Below, piece by piece: positions 42,820 through 51,765 of a DNA stretch of 64,000 nucleotides. The stretch covers positions 1 through 64,000 of the forward strand of contig CAZMHI010000018.1 of the NCBI GenBank assembly GCA_964566055.1, given 5' to 3'. The position numbers were made by a program, and so were the translations under genes. Every line of letters begins with the position of its first letter. Positions within the stretch are counted from its first letter, which is position 1. This DNA is from TMED23 sp964566055. GTDB taxonomy: Bacteria > Pseudomonadota > Alphaproteobacteria > Rhodospirillales > UBA2165. The notes beneath the pieces are model-generated. The model worked only from the letters and a program-made list of their open reading frames with translations, searched no databases and was not told where the DNA came from.

Positions 42820-44247
42820 TTATTTATCATCGCCTTTTTTAGCTGCCGCTTTCTTTTTCGACGCTACCTTTTTCTTGGCCGGCGCTTTTTTCTTAGCAGC
42901 TTTAGCTTTTTTCTTGGGCTTAGCGGGTTCCGGTTCCGCCATTAATTCCTCAATGGTGGTTGCCTTTTCAGTGACATCGGCAAGTTCAAGAATGTAATCA
43001 ACCACTTTATCTTCCAGCAATGGCGATTGAATGGCCTGCATGGCTTCCGGATTGTTTTTGTAATAGTCAAAAACTTCCTTTTCCTGACCTTGATGTTGCT
43101 GCGCTTCTTGCATGATCGCCCGATTAACTTCTTCCGGCGTCACCGTGATTTCATTGACCCGGCCAATCTCAGCTAACAACAGGCCAAGACGCACACGGCG
43201 GGCGGAAATCTCGCGGTATTCTTCCTTGAGTTCGTCATCAGATTTATCTTTGTCATCTTCGTCAATTTGGTCGGGATGATCTTTGCGCTGATGCTCGAAC
43301 TGATGCCAAACGGCTTCGAACTCGGTTTCGATCATGCCACCCGGCAGTTCGAACTCGTGCTTTTCATCCAAGACATCCAAGAGATCGCGCTTTACCCGCA
43401 TGCGAGTGTATTGACCTAGCTCTGCTTCCTGATTTTCCCGCAGCTTGGCTTTAAGATCATCAAGGCCTTCGGCGCCCATTTTTTTGGCGAACTCATCATC
43501 AACAGTCGCCGGGATAGTTTCCCGCAGCTCTTTGATTTTAACGGCGAACACTGCATCCTTGCCGGCGAGCTCTTCGGTATATTGCTCGGGGAAGGTAACA
43601 TTGACATCGAACTCGTCACCGACATCTTTGCCGATGATCTGTTCTTCAAAACCCGGGATGAACGAGCCGGAGCCAATTTCAAGGCCATAATCCTCGGCCT
43701 TACCGCCAGCAAATTCCTCACCATCGACGCTGCCGGTGAAATCAATGACGGCAACATCACCGTCTTTAATTTTGCGGGCTTTCTCGACGGGTTTTGAATC
43801 CTTCTGACCGCTGGCCATCTGGTCAATCATCTCATCGACTTGCTTTTCATCGGCCGGTACTTTCATGCGTTCCAATTTCAGCTTGCTGAAATCGGTAAGC
43901 TCGATATCGGGGAAGACTTCCAATTCAATCGAATATTCCAGATCTTGGCCTTCATCGAATTTGTCAATCTCGATTTTTGGCTGGGCCACAGGACGGAGTT
44001 CATTGTCAGTGATGGCTTTTTGCGAACTCTCACCAACGGTCGCTTCCAATATTTCACCCATTATGGCCTGACCATGCTGTTTTCGCAGCAAGTTGACAGG
44101 CACTTTGCCAGGGCGGAAGCCCGGCATGCGAATGGTCGCGGCGATTTCCGTGAGACGCGCTGTAATTTTATTTTCGATATCAGCAGCGGGTACGACAATT
44201 TTATATGCCCGCTTCAAACCTTCATTCGTTGTTTCCGTTACCTGCAT
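42820..44247 (-). CDS. tig: Trigger factor with lysine-rich tail
   Basis: 475 residues, ribosome-associated chaperone and prolyl isomerase. N-terminal ribosome-docking loop GFRPGKVP, central FKBP-type domain (about 160-245), helical C-terminal chaperone arms. After about residue 438 it carries a strongly basic tail of Lys/Ala/Pro repeats (PKKKAKAAKKKAPAKKK), absent from the E. coli protein (432 residues). First gene of the protease block; tRNA-Leu lies 96 bp upstream on the same strand. Confidence 0.96.
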   Translation of the reverse strand: MQVTETTNEGLKRAYKIVVPAADIENKITARLTEIAATIRMPGFRPGKVPVNLLRKQHGQAIMGEILEATVGESSQKAITDNELRPVAQPKIEIDKFDEGQDLEYSIELEVFPDIELTDFSKLKLERMKVPADEKQVDEMIDQMASGQKDSKPVEKARKIKDGDVAVIDFTGSVDGEEFAGGKAEDYGLEIGSGSFIPGFEEQIIGKDVGDEFDVNVTFPEQYTEELAGKDAVFAVKIKELRETIPATVDDEFAKKMGAEGLDDLKAKLRENQEAELGQYTRMRVKRDLLDVLDEKHEFELPGGMIETEFEAVWHQFEHQRKDHPDQIDEDDKDKSDDELKEEYREISARRVRLGLLLAEIGRVNEITVTPEEVNRAIMQEAQQHQGQEKEVFDYYKNNPEAMQAIQSPLLEDKVVDYILELADVTEKATTIEELMAEPEPAKPKKKAKAAKKKAPAKKKVASKKKAAAKKGDDK

Positions 44248-44343
44248 GGTAAATCCGTTCGTTCTATCTTTAATCTAGAGCCATAATCCTAAATCCAAAT
44301 CTCTTTGAGACAATGAAATTAGGCGTTGAATTCAGTCAATTTT

Positions 44344-44428
44344 TGGTGCGGGTGAAGGGACTTGAACCCCCACGGCCTAAGCCACTGGTACCTAAAACCA
44401 GCGCGTCTACCAATTCCGCCACACCCGC
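44344..44428 (-). tRNA. tRNA-Leu (TAG)
   Basis: 85 nt with long variable arm and encoded CCA. Acceptor GCGGGTG/CACCCGC, anticodon stem CTGGT/ACCAG with loop TTTAGGT (anticodon TAG), T-arm TTCAAGT. Confidence 0.97.
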
Positions 44429-44471
44429 ACATAAAATAGCCTAGCGCTGGGTAGCCATCGCCAGAGCGCGC

Positions 44472-44499
44472 ACTCTATAAAAAAAGTCCCCGCTGTCAA
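44472..44499 (-). promoter_or_regulatory. Sigma70-type promoter of tRNA-Leu
   Basis: Minus-strand perfect TTGACA (44494-44499), 16-bp spacer, TAGAGT (44472-44477), about 43 bp before the tRNA 5' end. Confidence 0.55.
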
Positions 44500-44529
44500 A
44501 CGTTGTGTCGTAAATTAAGAAGATTATCA

Positions 44530-45951
44530 CTAATTTTTCAGCAGATTTTTTACCTGGCTCGACGCGTTTACCTCTTCGCCGGCGCGGTAAGATTCGTGAT
44601 TGCTGTCGATGGTCTTCAAATTATAAAGATAATTCAGCATCACGCCGGCCGATTGCGCCAGCCCACGCTCTGACATATCGGCCTGCCAATTGAGCTGCTC
44701 GACCTGCGCGCCATTATTAAGATGGAAATGTGCCACCGAATCCGTCGAGGTGCCGCCACCGCGTTTTTCATGCAACAGATAATGCGCACAAAGGCGTAGC
44801 AGTGGTTCCCGCAGAATTTCTGAAATCTGCTCATCTTCGTACCACTTATCGCGGGCCAGCAAATCGGCAAGTGCCGCTTCAGGCGAACCTTTGGAAGCGG
44901 CAGCCATAATCGCCTCATCCTGTTCGGTCGTCAGCAAATCGAAATTACTTTCGAGCAAACGCCCATCAAGCCAGCGGCGAAACCCAGGCAACGGTGAAAG
45001 CGTGGCGAAATTCTTTAAATTAGGCAGTTCTTTGGACAGGCTGTCGACAACCCGCTTAATAAGGAAGTTACCGAAGTTGATACCCGACAAGCCGGCTTGC
45101 GCATTAGAGATCGAATAAAATATTGCCGAATCTGCGGTTTCGGTATCTCCCAGCGGCGCATCCTGATCAAGCAAAACCTGAACATTATCAGCAATGCCAT
45201 TAACTAAGGCGACCCAGACAAAAATCAGTGGCTCTTCCGGCATGCGCGGATGGAAAAAAGCAAAACAGCGGCGGTCGGAGGCTAATCTGTTTTTAAGATC
45301 ATCCCAATCTTTGATCTCGTGAACAGCTTCATAGGCGAACAGTTTTTCCAGCAATGACGCCGGTGCCTGCCAGGTGATCTGCTGCAGCTCCAAGAAGCCA
45401 ACGTCAAACCAGCCGGTCAAAAGCGATTTAAGATCGCTCTCCAAACCTTTGAGCAAAACATCCTGCTTGGCCCATGGGATCAGTTCCGCCCTCATATCGA
45501 CCAAAAACTTCACACCTTCAGGCAGGGCATTAAATTGGGTCAGCAAATGGACCCGTGGCGCCTTCAAAGCTTTGCGTAATTTTTGCTCGGCTTTAAAGCG
45601 TGCTCCACCATCTTCAGCTTGCGAGAGATTGCTTACCGCTTCGTTGATGGCCTCCTGGTTGGTGTCAAATTCACTGGCGAGAATATTGAGAAACTTCTGT
45701 CGCCCTTCTTCGTTGAGCGAAAGATAAGCATGACCGAGCGCGGCGGCCCGCTTACGCGCTGAGACCTCACCGCCTCTGGCATCAAGACAAGCCTGCATGT
45801 GCTCTATCAAATGAAGACGATCATCCTCATCCAGATCAGGAGTCACCGAAATCTCTGAGGTCTCGCCGGTGTCCGAGGCAATCTTATCCCAGGCGCCGCG
45901 CAAGTTACGCAGCGTGCGATCCCAAAAGCTCGATTTTTTATGTTCAGTCAT
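44530..45951 (-). CDS. matA: Malonyl-CoA decarboxylase
   Basis: 473 residues. Helical N-terminal domain (about 1-170), then a GNAT-fold catalytic domain with CFAFFHPRMPEEPLIFVWVAL, IFYSISNAQAGLSGINFGNFLIK, TLSPLPGFRRWL and a C-terminal HFHLNNGAQVEQLNWQAD block typical of MCD. Converts malonyl-CoA to acetyl-CoA and CO2, in malonate use or control of fatty acid synthesis. No malonyl-CoA synthetase or transporter is adjacent. Cytoplasmic, no signal seen. Confidence 0.92.
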   Translation of the reverse strand: MTEHKKSSFWDRTLRNLRGAWDKIASDTGETSEISVTPDLDEDDRLHLIEHMQACLDARGGEVSARKRAAALGHAYLSLNEEGRQKFLNILASEFDTNQEAINEAVSNLSQAEDGGARFKAEQKLRKALKAPRVHLLTQFNALPEGVKFLVDMRAELIPWAKQDVLLKGLESDLKSLLTGWFDVGFLELQQITWQAPASLLEKLFAYEAVHEIKDWDDLKNRLASDRRCFAFFHPRMPEEPLIFVWVALVNGIADNVQVLLDQDAPLGDTETADSAIFYSISNAQAGLSGINFGNFLIKRVVDSLSKELPNLKNFATLSPLPGFRRWLDGRLLESNFDLLTTEQDEAIMAAASKGSPEAALADLLARDKWYEDEQISEILREPLLRLCAHYLLHEKRGGGTSTDSVAHFHLNNGAQVEQLNWQADMSERGLAQSAGVMLNYLYNLKTIDSNHESYRAGEEVNASSQVKNLLKN

Positions 45952-46012
45952 GCTACCAATTTGTCTTATAAGTTATTGTTATGCCTTCATTTAGCACATT
46001 TTGCTGAAAGGT

Positions 46013-47470
46013 CTAGAGGGTAGCCAGGACTTTTGGAATATTTTCAGTGATATCTTCTGCGATTAGTCCAGCACCATGGCGCCCCGCCGCTTCACCATGC
46101 AGCCAAGCGCTCGCACAAGCCGCCTCATAAGCGGGCATCCCTTGTGCCAGTAAGCCAGTGATTAATCCAGCCAAGACGTCACCGGAACCGGCTGTCGCTA
46201 GAGTGACAGGAGCATTGGCATTAATTGCGATCCGGCCATCTGGCGACGCAATGACGGTGTCGGCACCTTTCAAAAGAACCACTGCACCACTTTGTCGGGC
46301 TGCGTTTCTTACATTTGTCACTTTATCACCAGAGGCATCAAATAGCCGGACAAACTCACCTTCATGTGGAGTGAGCACTGATGGACCTTTAATCCAGTTA
46401 AAAAGCGAGACCGGATCGTCTTCGAATATCGTCAATGCATCAGCATCAATGACGGTCGCTTTATTCGCCCGCAAAGCAGCTATCGTGCGTCGGCGGGTTT
46501 CATCCGTCACGCCATTGCCGGGGCCGACCAATACTGCGTTGCGGCGAGGATCACCTATCGCATCATTAAAAGACTGATCCCCCAGCGATGAAAACATACA
46601 GCCAGGATCACCGGCAAGATATATGTCTTTGGCACGTTCGTCTGCGGCAATGGTCACCAGCCCTGCCCCGACCCGCCTGGCCGCCCGGGCTGCCAATCGA
46701 GCTGCGCCCGTCATCTCCGCACCGCCGGATATAATCGCATGGCCCCGGGAGTATTTGTGGTCGCTAAGAGTTGGTCGCGGAAATAGATCAGTCCAGTTCG
46801 CAGGCGCGTTTTCGACGACATTCGGTTTGATCTTATCTAAGACTGTTTCCGGAATGCCAATATCTGTAACCTGGACTTCACCGCACAAGGCTCGTCCCGG
46901 CAACATCAGATGACCTGGTTTTTTACGGAAGAACGATACAGTTAGCTGAGCTTGCGGCGCTGTCCCCCTCAGTTGTCCGGAATTGCCATCAATCCCGCTT
47001 GGCATATCAATGGCAAGGCAGGGAATTTTCCGAGTCTTAATCTCTTCGATAATGTCTTTGGCAGCCCCTTCGATATCGCGGGTCAGGCCAGCGCCGAACA
47101 ACGCATCAATAACGAGATTGGTGTCTTTGAGGAGTGCAACATCAAGAGGATTAATTTCGCCTTCCCATCGTTTGGCGTTCGCCTTGGCATCCCCTTTGAG
47201 CTTTTTGACGCCACCCAGCAGACCAAGCGCCACCGGCCAGCCAGCCTCCTTGAGATACCTAGCAACAACAAACCCGTCACCGCCATTATTGCCGGGCCCG
47301 CAGAGCACAACCACCCGTCGCCGCGTCCAACGTTTACGTAAAGTTTTAAAAACCGAGAGACCGGCATTTTCCATCAACTCAAGGCTCGGCACACCCGCCT
47401 TCACCGCCAAGGCATCCGCGCGGCCCATTTCTTCAACGGTCAGGAGTTCATTGTTAGAAATGGAAGTCAT
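46013..47470 (-). CDS. nnr: Bifunctional NAD(P)H-hydrate epimerase/dehydratase
   Basis: 485 residues. N-terminal YjeF_N epimerase domain (CGPGNNGGDGFVVARYL, residue about 58; AIDMPSGIDGNSG) and C-terminal ribokinase-like ADP-dependent dehydratase (SRGHAIISGG, LTPHEGEFVRL, ATAGSGDVLAGLITGLL). Repairs damaged NADHX and NADPHX. It starts 15 bp after the small membrane protein gene, same strand. Confidence 0.95.
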   Translation of the reverse strand: MTSISNNELLTVEEMGRADALAVKAGVPSLELMENAGLSVFKTLRKRWTRRRVVVLCGPGNNGGDGFVVARYLKEAGWPVALGLLGGVKKLKGDAKANAKRWEGEINPLDVALLKDTNLVIDALFGAGLTRDIEGAAKDIIEEIKTRKIPCLAIDMPSGIDGNSGQLRGTAPQAQLTVSFFRKKPGHLMLPGRALCGEVQVTDIGIPETVLDKIKPNVVENAPANWTDLFPRPTLSDHKYSRGHAIISGGAEMTGAARLAARAARRVGAGLVTIAADERAKDIYLAGDPGCMFSSLGDQSFNDAIGDPRRNAVLVGPGNGVTDETRRRTIAALRANKATVIDADALTIFEDDPVSLFNWIKGPSVLTPHEGEFVRLFDASGDKVTNVRNAARQSGAVVLLKGADTVIASPDGRIAINANAPVTLATAGSGDVLAGLITGLLAQGMPAYEAACASAWLHGEAAGRHGAGLIAEDITENIPKVLATL

Positions 47471-47485
47471 AAATTCTAAGTGTGG

Positions 47486-47710
47486 TTAACTGAAATAATT
47501 TTGTAGCAAGGGAACAATTTGAACGATAATCACTAAGGCGATCATCCACTGAACCAACGTGATCCGTCCATCAATAGCTGTAAGCCGATTTTTAATTTCG
47601 CTGGTTTTCGATTCAAAATTTGCAACGGCTTCAGCTGCGGCCCGCGCCTTATCTTCTTTTGCGCCAGCATCGATTAGTGCATCATAAACTTCTGCAATCA
47701 TTGTACTCAT
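47486..47710 (-). CDS. Small membrane-anchored coiled-coil protein (DUF1640-like)
   Basis: 74 residues: an Ala/Glu/Lys-rich helix (about 10-50, heptad-like) followed by a C-terminal membrane helix (WMIALVIIVQIVPLL). The layout resembles bacterial DUF1640/CCDC90-type proteins; function unknown. 15 bp upstream of nnr on the same strand. Confidence 0.6.
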   Translation of the reverse strand: MSTMIAEVYDALIDAGAKEDKARAAAEAVANFESKTSEIKNRLTAIDGRITLVQWMIALVIIVQIVPLLQNYFS

Positions 47711-47842
47711 AGCTCTAACTTAGTCCTTTTCACTAATATTTCGCAAGTGAAGGCTTTTTTGCTTTCCCTATACCTATGGACTGGCTAGAGGCGGTTTTTG
47801 CCGATATAACACGCCTCGCAGTTAAATAAGGAAGTCCCCATC

Positions 47843-49093
47843 GTGAAAGTAGTTATCCTCGGAGCCGGCGTTGTTGGCGTCACCGCCGCTTATTACCTCC
47901 AAAAAGACGGCCACGAAGTTACCGTGATCGACCGCCAGGACGGCGCCGGTCTGGAAACCAGCTTTGCCAATGGCGGGCAGATATCGCCAAGCCAGGCTTA
48001 CCCCTGGGCAGCACCGGAAGTGCCGTTTTTGATGCTGAAATGGCTGGGCCGTAATGATGCGCCGCTTTTGTACCGGATGCGTCTTGATCCCCGTCTCTGG
48101 ATTTGGAGCTTGCGGTTTCTCGCTAATTGCACACCCGGCAATTTCATGAAGAACACGGTGAAGAATCTCCGCATGTCGCTTTACAGCCGCACCTTGCTAC
48201 CAGAAATCCGGCGCGATACCGGCATTGAATATGATTGTCTCGAACGCGGTATCCTGCAGATTTACCGCGACCAGAAAGAGCTGGATAAGGCTGCCAAGTT
48301 CAACGACGCGCTTGAAAAATTGGGCTGTGCCCATGAGGTGCTGGATAAAGCCGGTGTCCACAAACTGGAACCTGCCTATGATTCGAGCCCCGACAAAATC
48401 ATCGGCGGCATCTATACCAAAGACGACGAGAGCGGCGATGCCTTTAAGTTCTCGCAAGAGCTGGCCAAATATGCAGCAAACCAAGGCGTGACGTTCCGCT
48501 ATGGCGAAACCATAAAATCTTTGAATAAATACGGCTCTAAGATCATCTCGGTAACGACTGACAAAGACACCATTACCGCCGATACGTTCGTTATGAGTAT
48601 GGGCAGCTATTCGCCAATCTTTCTGCGCCCGCTCGGTATCAGTGCGCCGATCCAGCCAGTCAAAGGCTATTCGGTGACAGTACCGACCGCCGGTCATAAT
48701 GGCGCGCCAACCGTCAGCCTCACCGACAATGACCACAAGCTGGTCTTCAGCCGGGTCGGCGAACGCATGCGGGTGGCGGGCACGGCGGAGTTCACCGGCT
48801 ATGATACCGAGATGAAAGATGGCCGTGTCGAATCTTTACGCGATCTGGCGCAAAAACTTTTCCCGAATGCCGGCGAATATGCTGAAACCGAGTTCTGGAC
48901 TGGCCTCCGGCCGATGACCCCGGACGGTGTACCGATCATCGGCCCGACGGCTTACGAGAACCTGTATATGAATACCGGCCACGGCACTCTCGGCTGGACC
49001 ATGTGCGCCAGCTCCGGCCAACTCACCGCTGATTTGATCGCAGGAAGGACTCCATCGGTCGATATCAGCGATGTCGGGCTGGATCGGTTTTAA
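47843..49093 (+). CDS. dadA: D-amino acid dehydrogenase
   Basis: 416 residues, GTG start at 47843 with AAGGAAG upstream. FAD-binding N-terminus VVILGAGVVGVTAAYYL, then GLETSFANGGQISPSQAYPWAAPEVP as in DadA, substrate-domain segments, and the C-terminal FWTGLRPMTPDGVPIIG and NTGHGTLGWTMCASSGQL. Oxidises D-amino acids to 2-oxo acids and ammonia, passing electrons to quinone; membrane-associated. No racemase gene is adjacent. It could consume products of the D-hydantoinase/D-carbamoylase genes 14 kb upstream, which is an inference. Confidence 0.92.
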   Translation: MKVVILGAGVVGVTAAYYLQKDGHEVTVIDRQDGAGLETSFANGGQISPSQAYPWAAPEVPFLMLKWLGRNDAPLLYRMRLDPRLWIWSLRFLANCTPGNFMKNTVKNLRMSLYSRTLLPEIRRDTGIEYDCLERGILQIYRDQKELDKAAKFNDALEKLGCAHEVLDKAGVHKLEPAYDSSPDKIIGGIYTKDDESGDAFKFSQELAKYAANQGVTFRYGETIKSLNKYGSKIISVTTDKDTITADTFVMSMGSYSPIFLRPLGISAPIQPVKGYSVTVPTAGHNGAPTVSLTDNDHKLVFSRVGERMRVAGTAEFTGYDTEMKDGRVESLRDLAQKLFPNAGEYAETEFWTGLRPMTPDGVPIIGPTAYENLYMNTGHGTLGWTMCASSGQLTADLIAGRTPSVDISDVGLDRF

Positions 49094-49104
49094 ATAACAT
49101 TGCT

Positions 49105-49180
49105 GTCATCCTGGACTCGATCTGGAATCCAGATTTGCTTCAACCAGACTGGACCCCGGGTCGGGGCCCGGGGTGACGAT
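49105..49180. repeat. Dispersed intergenic repeat, copy 2 (diverged)
   Basis: Shares GTCATcCTGG...ATCCAG, the CTGGACCC(c/t)GG stem and the GGGTGACGAT end with the repeat at 29926-30017. Its right hairpin is ACCCCGGG-tcgggg-CCCGGGGT (49153-49174). Lies just after dadA and probably terminates it. Confidence 0.7.
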
Positions 49181-49201
49181 TGTGTTCCCCCCTCTTTCCA
49201 T

Positions 49202-49241
49202 TTGACAAACGGTCTGTTCTCAATTAGAACAAATAGAGAAC
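49202..49241 (+). promoter_or_regulatory. SOS promoter with LexA box for imuA-imuB-dnaE2
   Basis: TTGACA (49202-49207), 17-bp spacer, TAGAAC (49225-49230). The -10 is embedded in GAAC-N7-GAAC (49227-49241), the alphaproteobacterial LexA direct repeat, and an extra GTTC at 49216-49219 makes GTTC-N7-GAAC. A further GAAC is at 49251-49254. LexA binding here would block RNA polymerase directly. Confidence 0.85.
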
Positions 49242-49284
49242 ATTTAATGAGAACACAGGATCAAAAAGGACCAAGGAGGGCAGC

Positions 49285-50130
49285 ATGCACGCAGCAGCAT
49301 TGGACAGAACGCCCACATCACGCACCGTTTTTCACCCGAACCCGGCGGTTTTGGACAGTCTACGCAGCCAAATCCGCCAGCTTGAGCGGGAGAGCGTTCT
49401 GCCCGCCCAGACTGAACCCACGATTTCCCTCGGTGATCCTGACATTAACGGCGCTCTGCCCTGGGGCGGTCTGCCGGTCACCGGTCTGCATGAGATTTTC
49501 GGTGATACCGCGGCTGTGGGTTTTGCGGCGGCGCTAATTCAAAAAATAGCCGGAAACTCTGAAGCGCCGATCCTCTGGTGTCAGCATGGCAGCGATCTCT
49601 ATGGGCACGGTGTGGCGGAATTCGGCATTGATCCCGACCGGCTGATCCTGGTGCAGGGCAAAAGCGATACCGATATTCTCTGGGCGATGGAAGAAGGCTT
49701 GCGCAGTTCGGGGATCGCGGCGGTGGTTGGCCGGCCTTACAAAATCCCGCCGATTGCCGGGCGGCGCCTGCAATTGGCAGCTGAGGAAAACGGCGTGACG
49801 GGGCTTTTGTTGCGCCCGCAAAGCCTTAACAAGAACCAACAATCCCCGACCAGCGCCGCGCTGACCCGCTGGCACGTCACGGCGGCGCCCAGCATCACAC
49901 CGGCCAGCGGTATCGGCCTCGGCGCACCCAAATGGAATTTGGAACTCCAGCGCTATCGCTACAGTGCGCTCAACTTACAAAAACAAGCTGAAAAACAACG
50001 AATAGCCGGGAGGGTAAACTCCTGGCAGGTGGAATGGTGTCATGAAACGGGTGATCTCTCTGTGGTTGCCGACCTTTGCGACGGATCGGCTCAACCGCAG
50101 GAAAACGAAAACAGGCAAAAAGCCGGCTAA
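49285..50130 (+). CDS. imuA: ImuA, RecA/SulA-like mutasome protein
   Basis: 281 residues; start ATG 49285 with AAGGAGGG upstream. RecA-like domain with GDPDINGALPWGGLPVTGLHEIFG near residue 50, where a degenerate P-loop would be. Belongs to the imuA-imuB-dnaE2 translesion system, where ImuA modulates ImuB/DnaE2 and RecA. The 3' end overlaps imuB by 89 bp in another frame. LexA-controlled promoter upstream. Confidence 0.9.
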   Translation: MHAAALDRTPTSRTVFHPNPAVLDSLRSQIRQLERESVLPAQTEPTISLGDPDINGALPWGGLPVTGLHEIFGDTAAVGFAAALIQKIAGNSEAPILWCQHGSDLYGHGVAEFGIDPDRLILVQGKSDTDILWAMEEGLRSSGIAAVVGRPYKIPPIAGRRLQLAAEENGVTGLLLRPQSLNKNQQSPTSAALTRWHVTAAPSITPASGIGLGAPKWNLELQRYRYSALNLQKQAEKQRIAGRVNSWQVEWCHETGDLSVVADLCDGSAQPQENENRQKAG

Positions 50131-51649
50131 GACTAGGTTTTCTCGGCCGCTACCCCTCGTCACCGTTACCACACAGCACGGGGGGCAACGGATTGCGGCG
50201 GCAAATCAGGCGGCAGACGCAGCGGGTATCAAGCCCGGCCTCTCCCTCGCTGATGCCAGGGCGCTATTTCCGGACTTGGTCGTCAAACAAGCCGACCCGG
50301 CAGCTGATCTGAAAGCGCTCGATAAATTGGCGGCAGCCTGTGAGCGTTATACCCCCTGGACGGCTATTGATCCTTTAGGCGGTGGGCTACTGACCGATAT
50401 GAGTGGCAGCGGCGGCCTCTGGCTGGACATCACCGGCTGCGCGCATTTATACGGGGGTGAAATTGCGCTGGTTGAAGATTTGCAAGACCGCTGTCTTGAG
50501 GCTGGCTACCAGCCCCGTATCGGTCTGGCGGATACGCCGGGGGCTGCCTGGGCGGCGGCTCGTTTTAGCGATACATCCCTTACCATCATCCCGCCAAGAA
50601 CACATAAACACAGCCTCGCCCCCTTACCCATCGCCGGCTTGCGGCTTGATCCGGCGACGCTTGACGGGCTGGAAAGTCTCGGCCTCCGCCAAATTGGCGA
50701 TCTCTATGAAATGCCGCGGGCACCCTTGGCGTCGCGTTTCGGTGGCCAAGCGTTACGGCGGCTGGATCAATTGTTGGGCCGGCTGGAGGAACCGGTCTCG
50801 CCCCGCCGCCCCGCGCCCAGTCACTTTGCCCGCCTGGTCTTTGCCGAGCCGATTGGCCGCACGGAAGATATCAGTCTGGCGCTTGATAAGTTACTGGCCA
50901 CGCTCTGTCCTGAATTAGAAGAGGCGATGCTGGGTGCGCGGCGGCTGGAACTGATCATTTTCCGGGTTGATAACACGCGGGCTAGTCTAGCCATCGGTAC
51001 CAGCCAACCGTCGCGTGATGCGGACCATCTGGCGCGCTTATTTCGGGATGACCTCGACAAACTCGATCCCGGTTTTGGCATTGAGGTTATTGTCCTGGCG
51101 GCAAGCGAGACCAACGCCCTGGCTGCCCGCCAAATTGATATTGGCGGCAAAACCGCCCAACAAGCACAGGAAAACGCCGCCAAACTGGTGGACCGGCTCT
51201 CGGGGCGCTTAGGTATGGGGAATGTCATCCGCTTGCATCCGGTTGAGAGCCACCTGCCGGAATGTGCCAGTGAAACCCACCCGGCACTCAAAAAATCTAA
51301 AAGTGAGATAAGTTGGGATGGTCCGCTCCGACGCCCACCGCGCCCCCTCCAGTTATTAACCCAGCCTTTGCCGATTGATGTTATGGCCCCGGTGCCGGAC
51401 GGCCCACCGGTGATGTTCCGCTGGCGCAAACAGCAGCACAAAATCACCCGCGCCGAAGGCCCTGAACGCATTTCACCGGAATGGTGGCGGCCGACGCAAT
51501 TGCAGACCCGCTCACGCAGCCTGACCAAGGAAACCCGGGATTATTACCGGCTCGAGGACCACAACGGCAACCGCTACTGGGTCTACCGCGAAGGCCTCTA
51601 CCGCCCGGACAAGCCCCCTGGCTGGTACCTCCATGGGTTCTTCGCGTGA
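50042..51649 (+). CDS. imuB: ImuB, inactive Y-family polymerase-like mutasome protein
   Basis: 535 residues, starting with the characteristic MKRVISLWLPTFATDRL inside imuA. Y-family polymerase-like N-terminal half (AANQAADAAGIKPGLSLADARALFPDL, GCAHLYGGEIALVEDL), helix-hairpin-helix-like region GLRQIGDLYEMPRAPLASRFG, and a C-terminal RPLQLLTQPLPI segment near the expected clamp-binding region. Family members lack the polymerase carboxylates and act as an adaptor linking DnaE2 to the beta clamp. Here the next gene is a toxin-antitoxin pair rather than dnaE2. Confidence 0.93.
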   Translation: MKRVISLWLPTFATDRLNRRKTKTGKKPAKTRFSRPLPLVTVTTQHGGQRIAAANQAADAAGIKPGLSLADARALFPDLVVKQADPAADLKALDKLAAACERYTPWTAIDPLGGGLLTDMSGSGGLWLDITGCAHLYGGEIALVEDLQDRCLEAGYQPRIGLADTPGAAWAAARFSDTSLTIIPPRTHKHSLAPLPIAGLRLDPATLDGLESLGLRQIGDLYEMPRAPLASRFGGQALRRLDQLLGRLEEPVSPRRPAPSHFARLVFAEPIGRTEDISLALDKLLATLCPELEEAMLGARRLELIIFRVDNTRASLAIGTSQPSRDADHLARLFRDDLDKLDPGFGIEVIVLAASETNALAARQIDIGGKTAQQAQENAAKLVDRLSGRLGMGNVIRLHPVESHLPECASETHPALKKSKSEISWDGPLRRPPRPLQLLTQPLPIDVMAPVPDGPPVMFRWRKQQHKITRAEGPERISPEWWRPTQLQTRSRSLTKETRDYYRLEDHNGNRYWVYREGLYRPDKPPGWYLHGFFA

Positions 51650-51674
51650 GTGATGAAAGGAGGTTTGTGGGAAA

Positions 51675-51721
51675 ATGCTAGCAAAATGCATGCATTTTTG
51701 ATATGCTAGCAAAATGCTAGC
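51675..51721. promoter_or_regulatory. Repeated GCTAGC palindromes, putative vapBC operator
   Basis: ATGCTAGCAAAATGC occurs twice (51675-51689, 51703-51717), giving three GCTAGC palindromes (51677, 51705, 51716), with a GCATGC dyad at 51688-51693. It sits 45 bp upstream of the antitoxin start and is the likely autoregulatory site. Confidence 0.6.
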
Positions 51722-51765
51722 AAACTGAACTGGCAAAAATAAATTTCGCTGATTGGAGAAAAACC

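Noticed and set aside
51675..51721. Short repeated units that could suggest a CRISPR array
   Set aside because: The repeats are 15 bp, only two or three units, irregularly spaced and palindromic at GCTAGC; an antitoxin operator explains them better.
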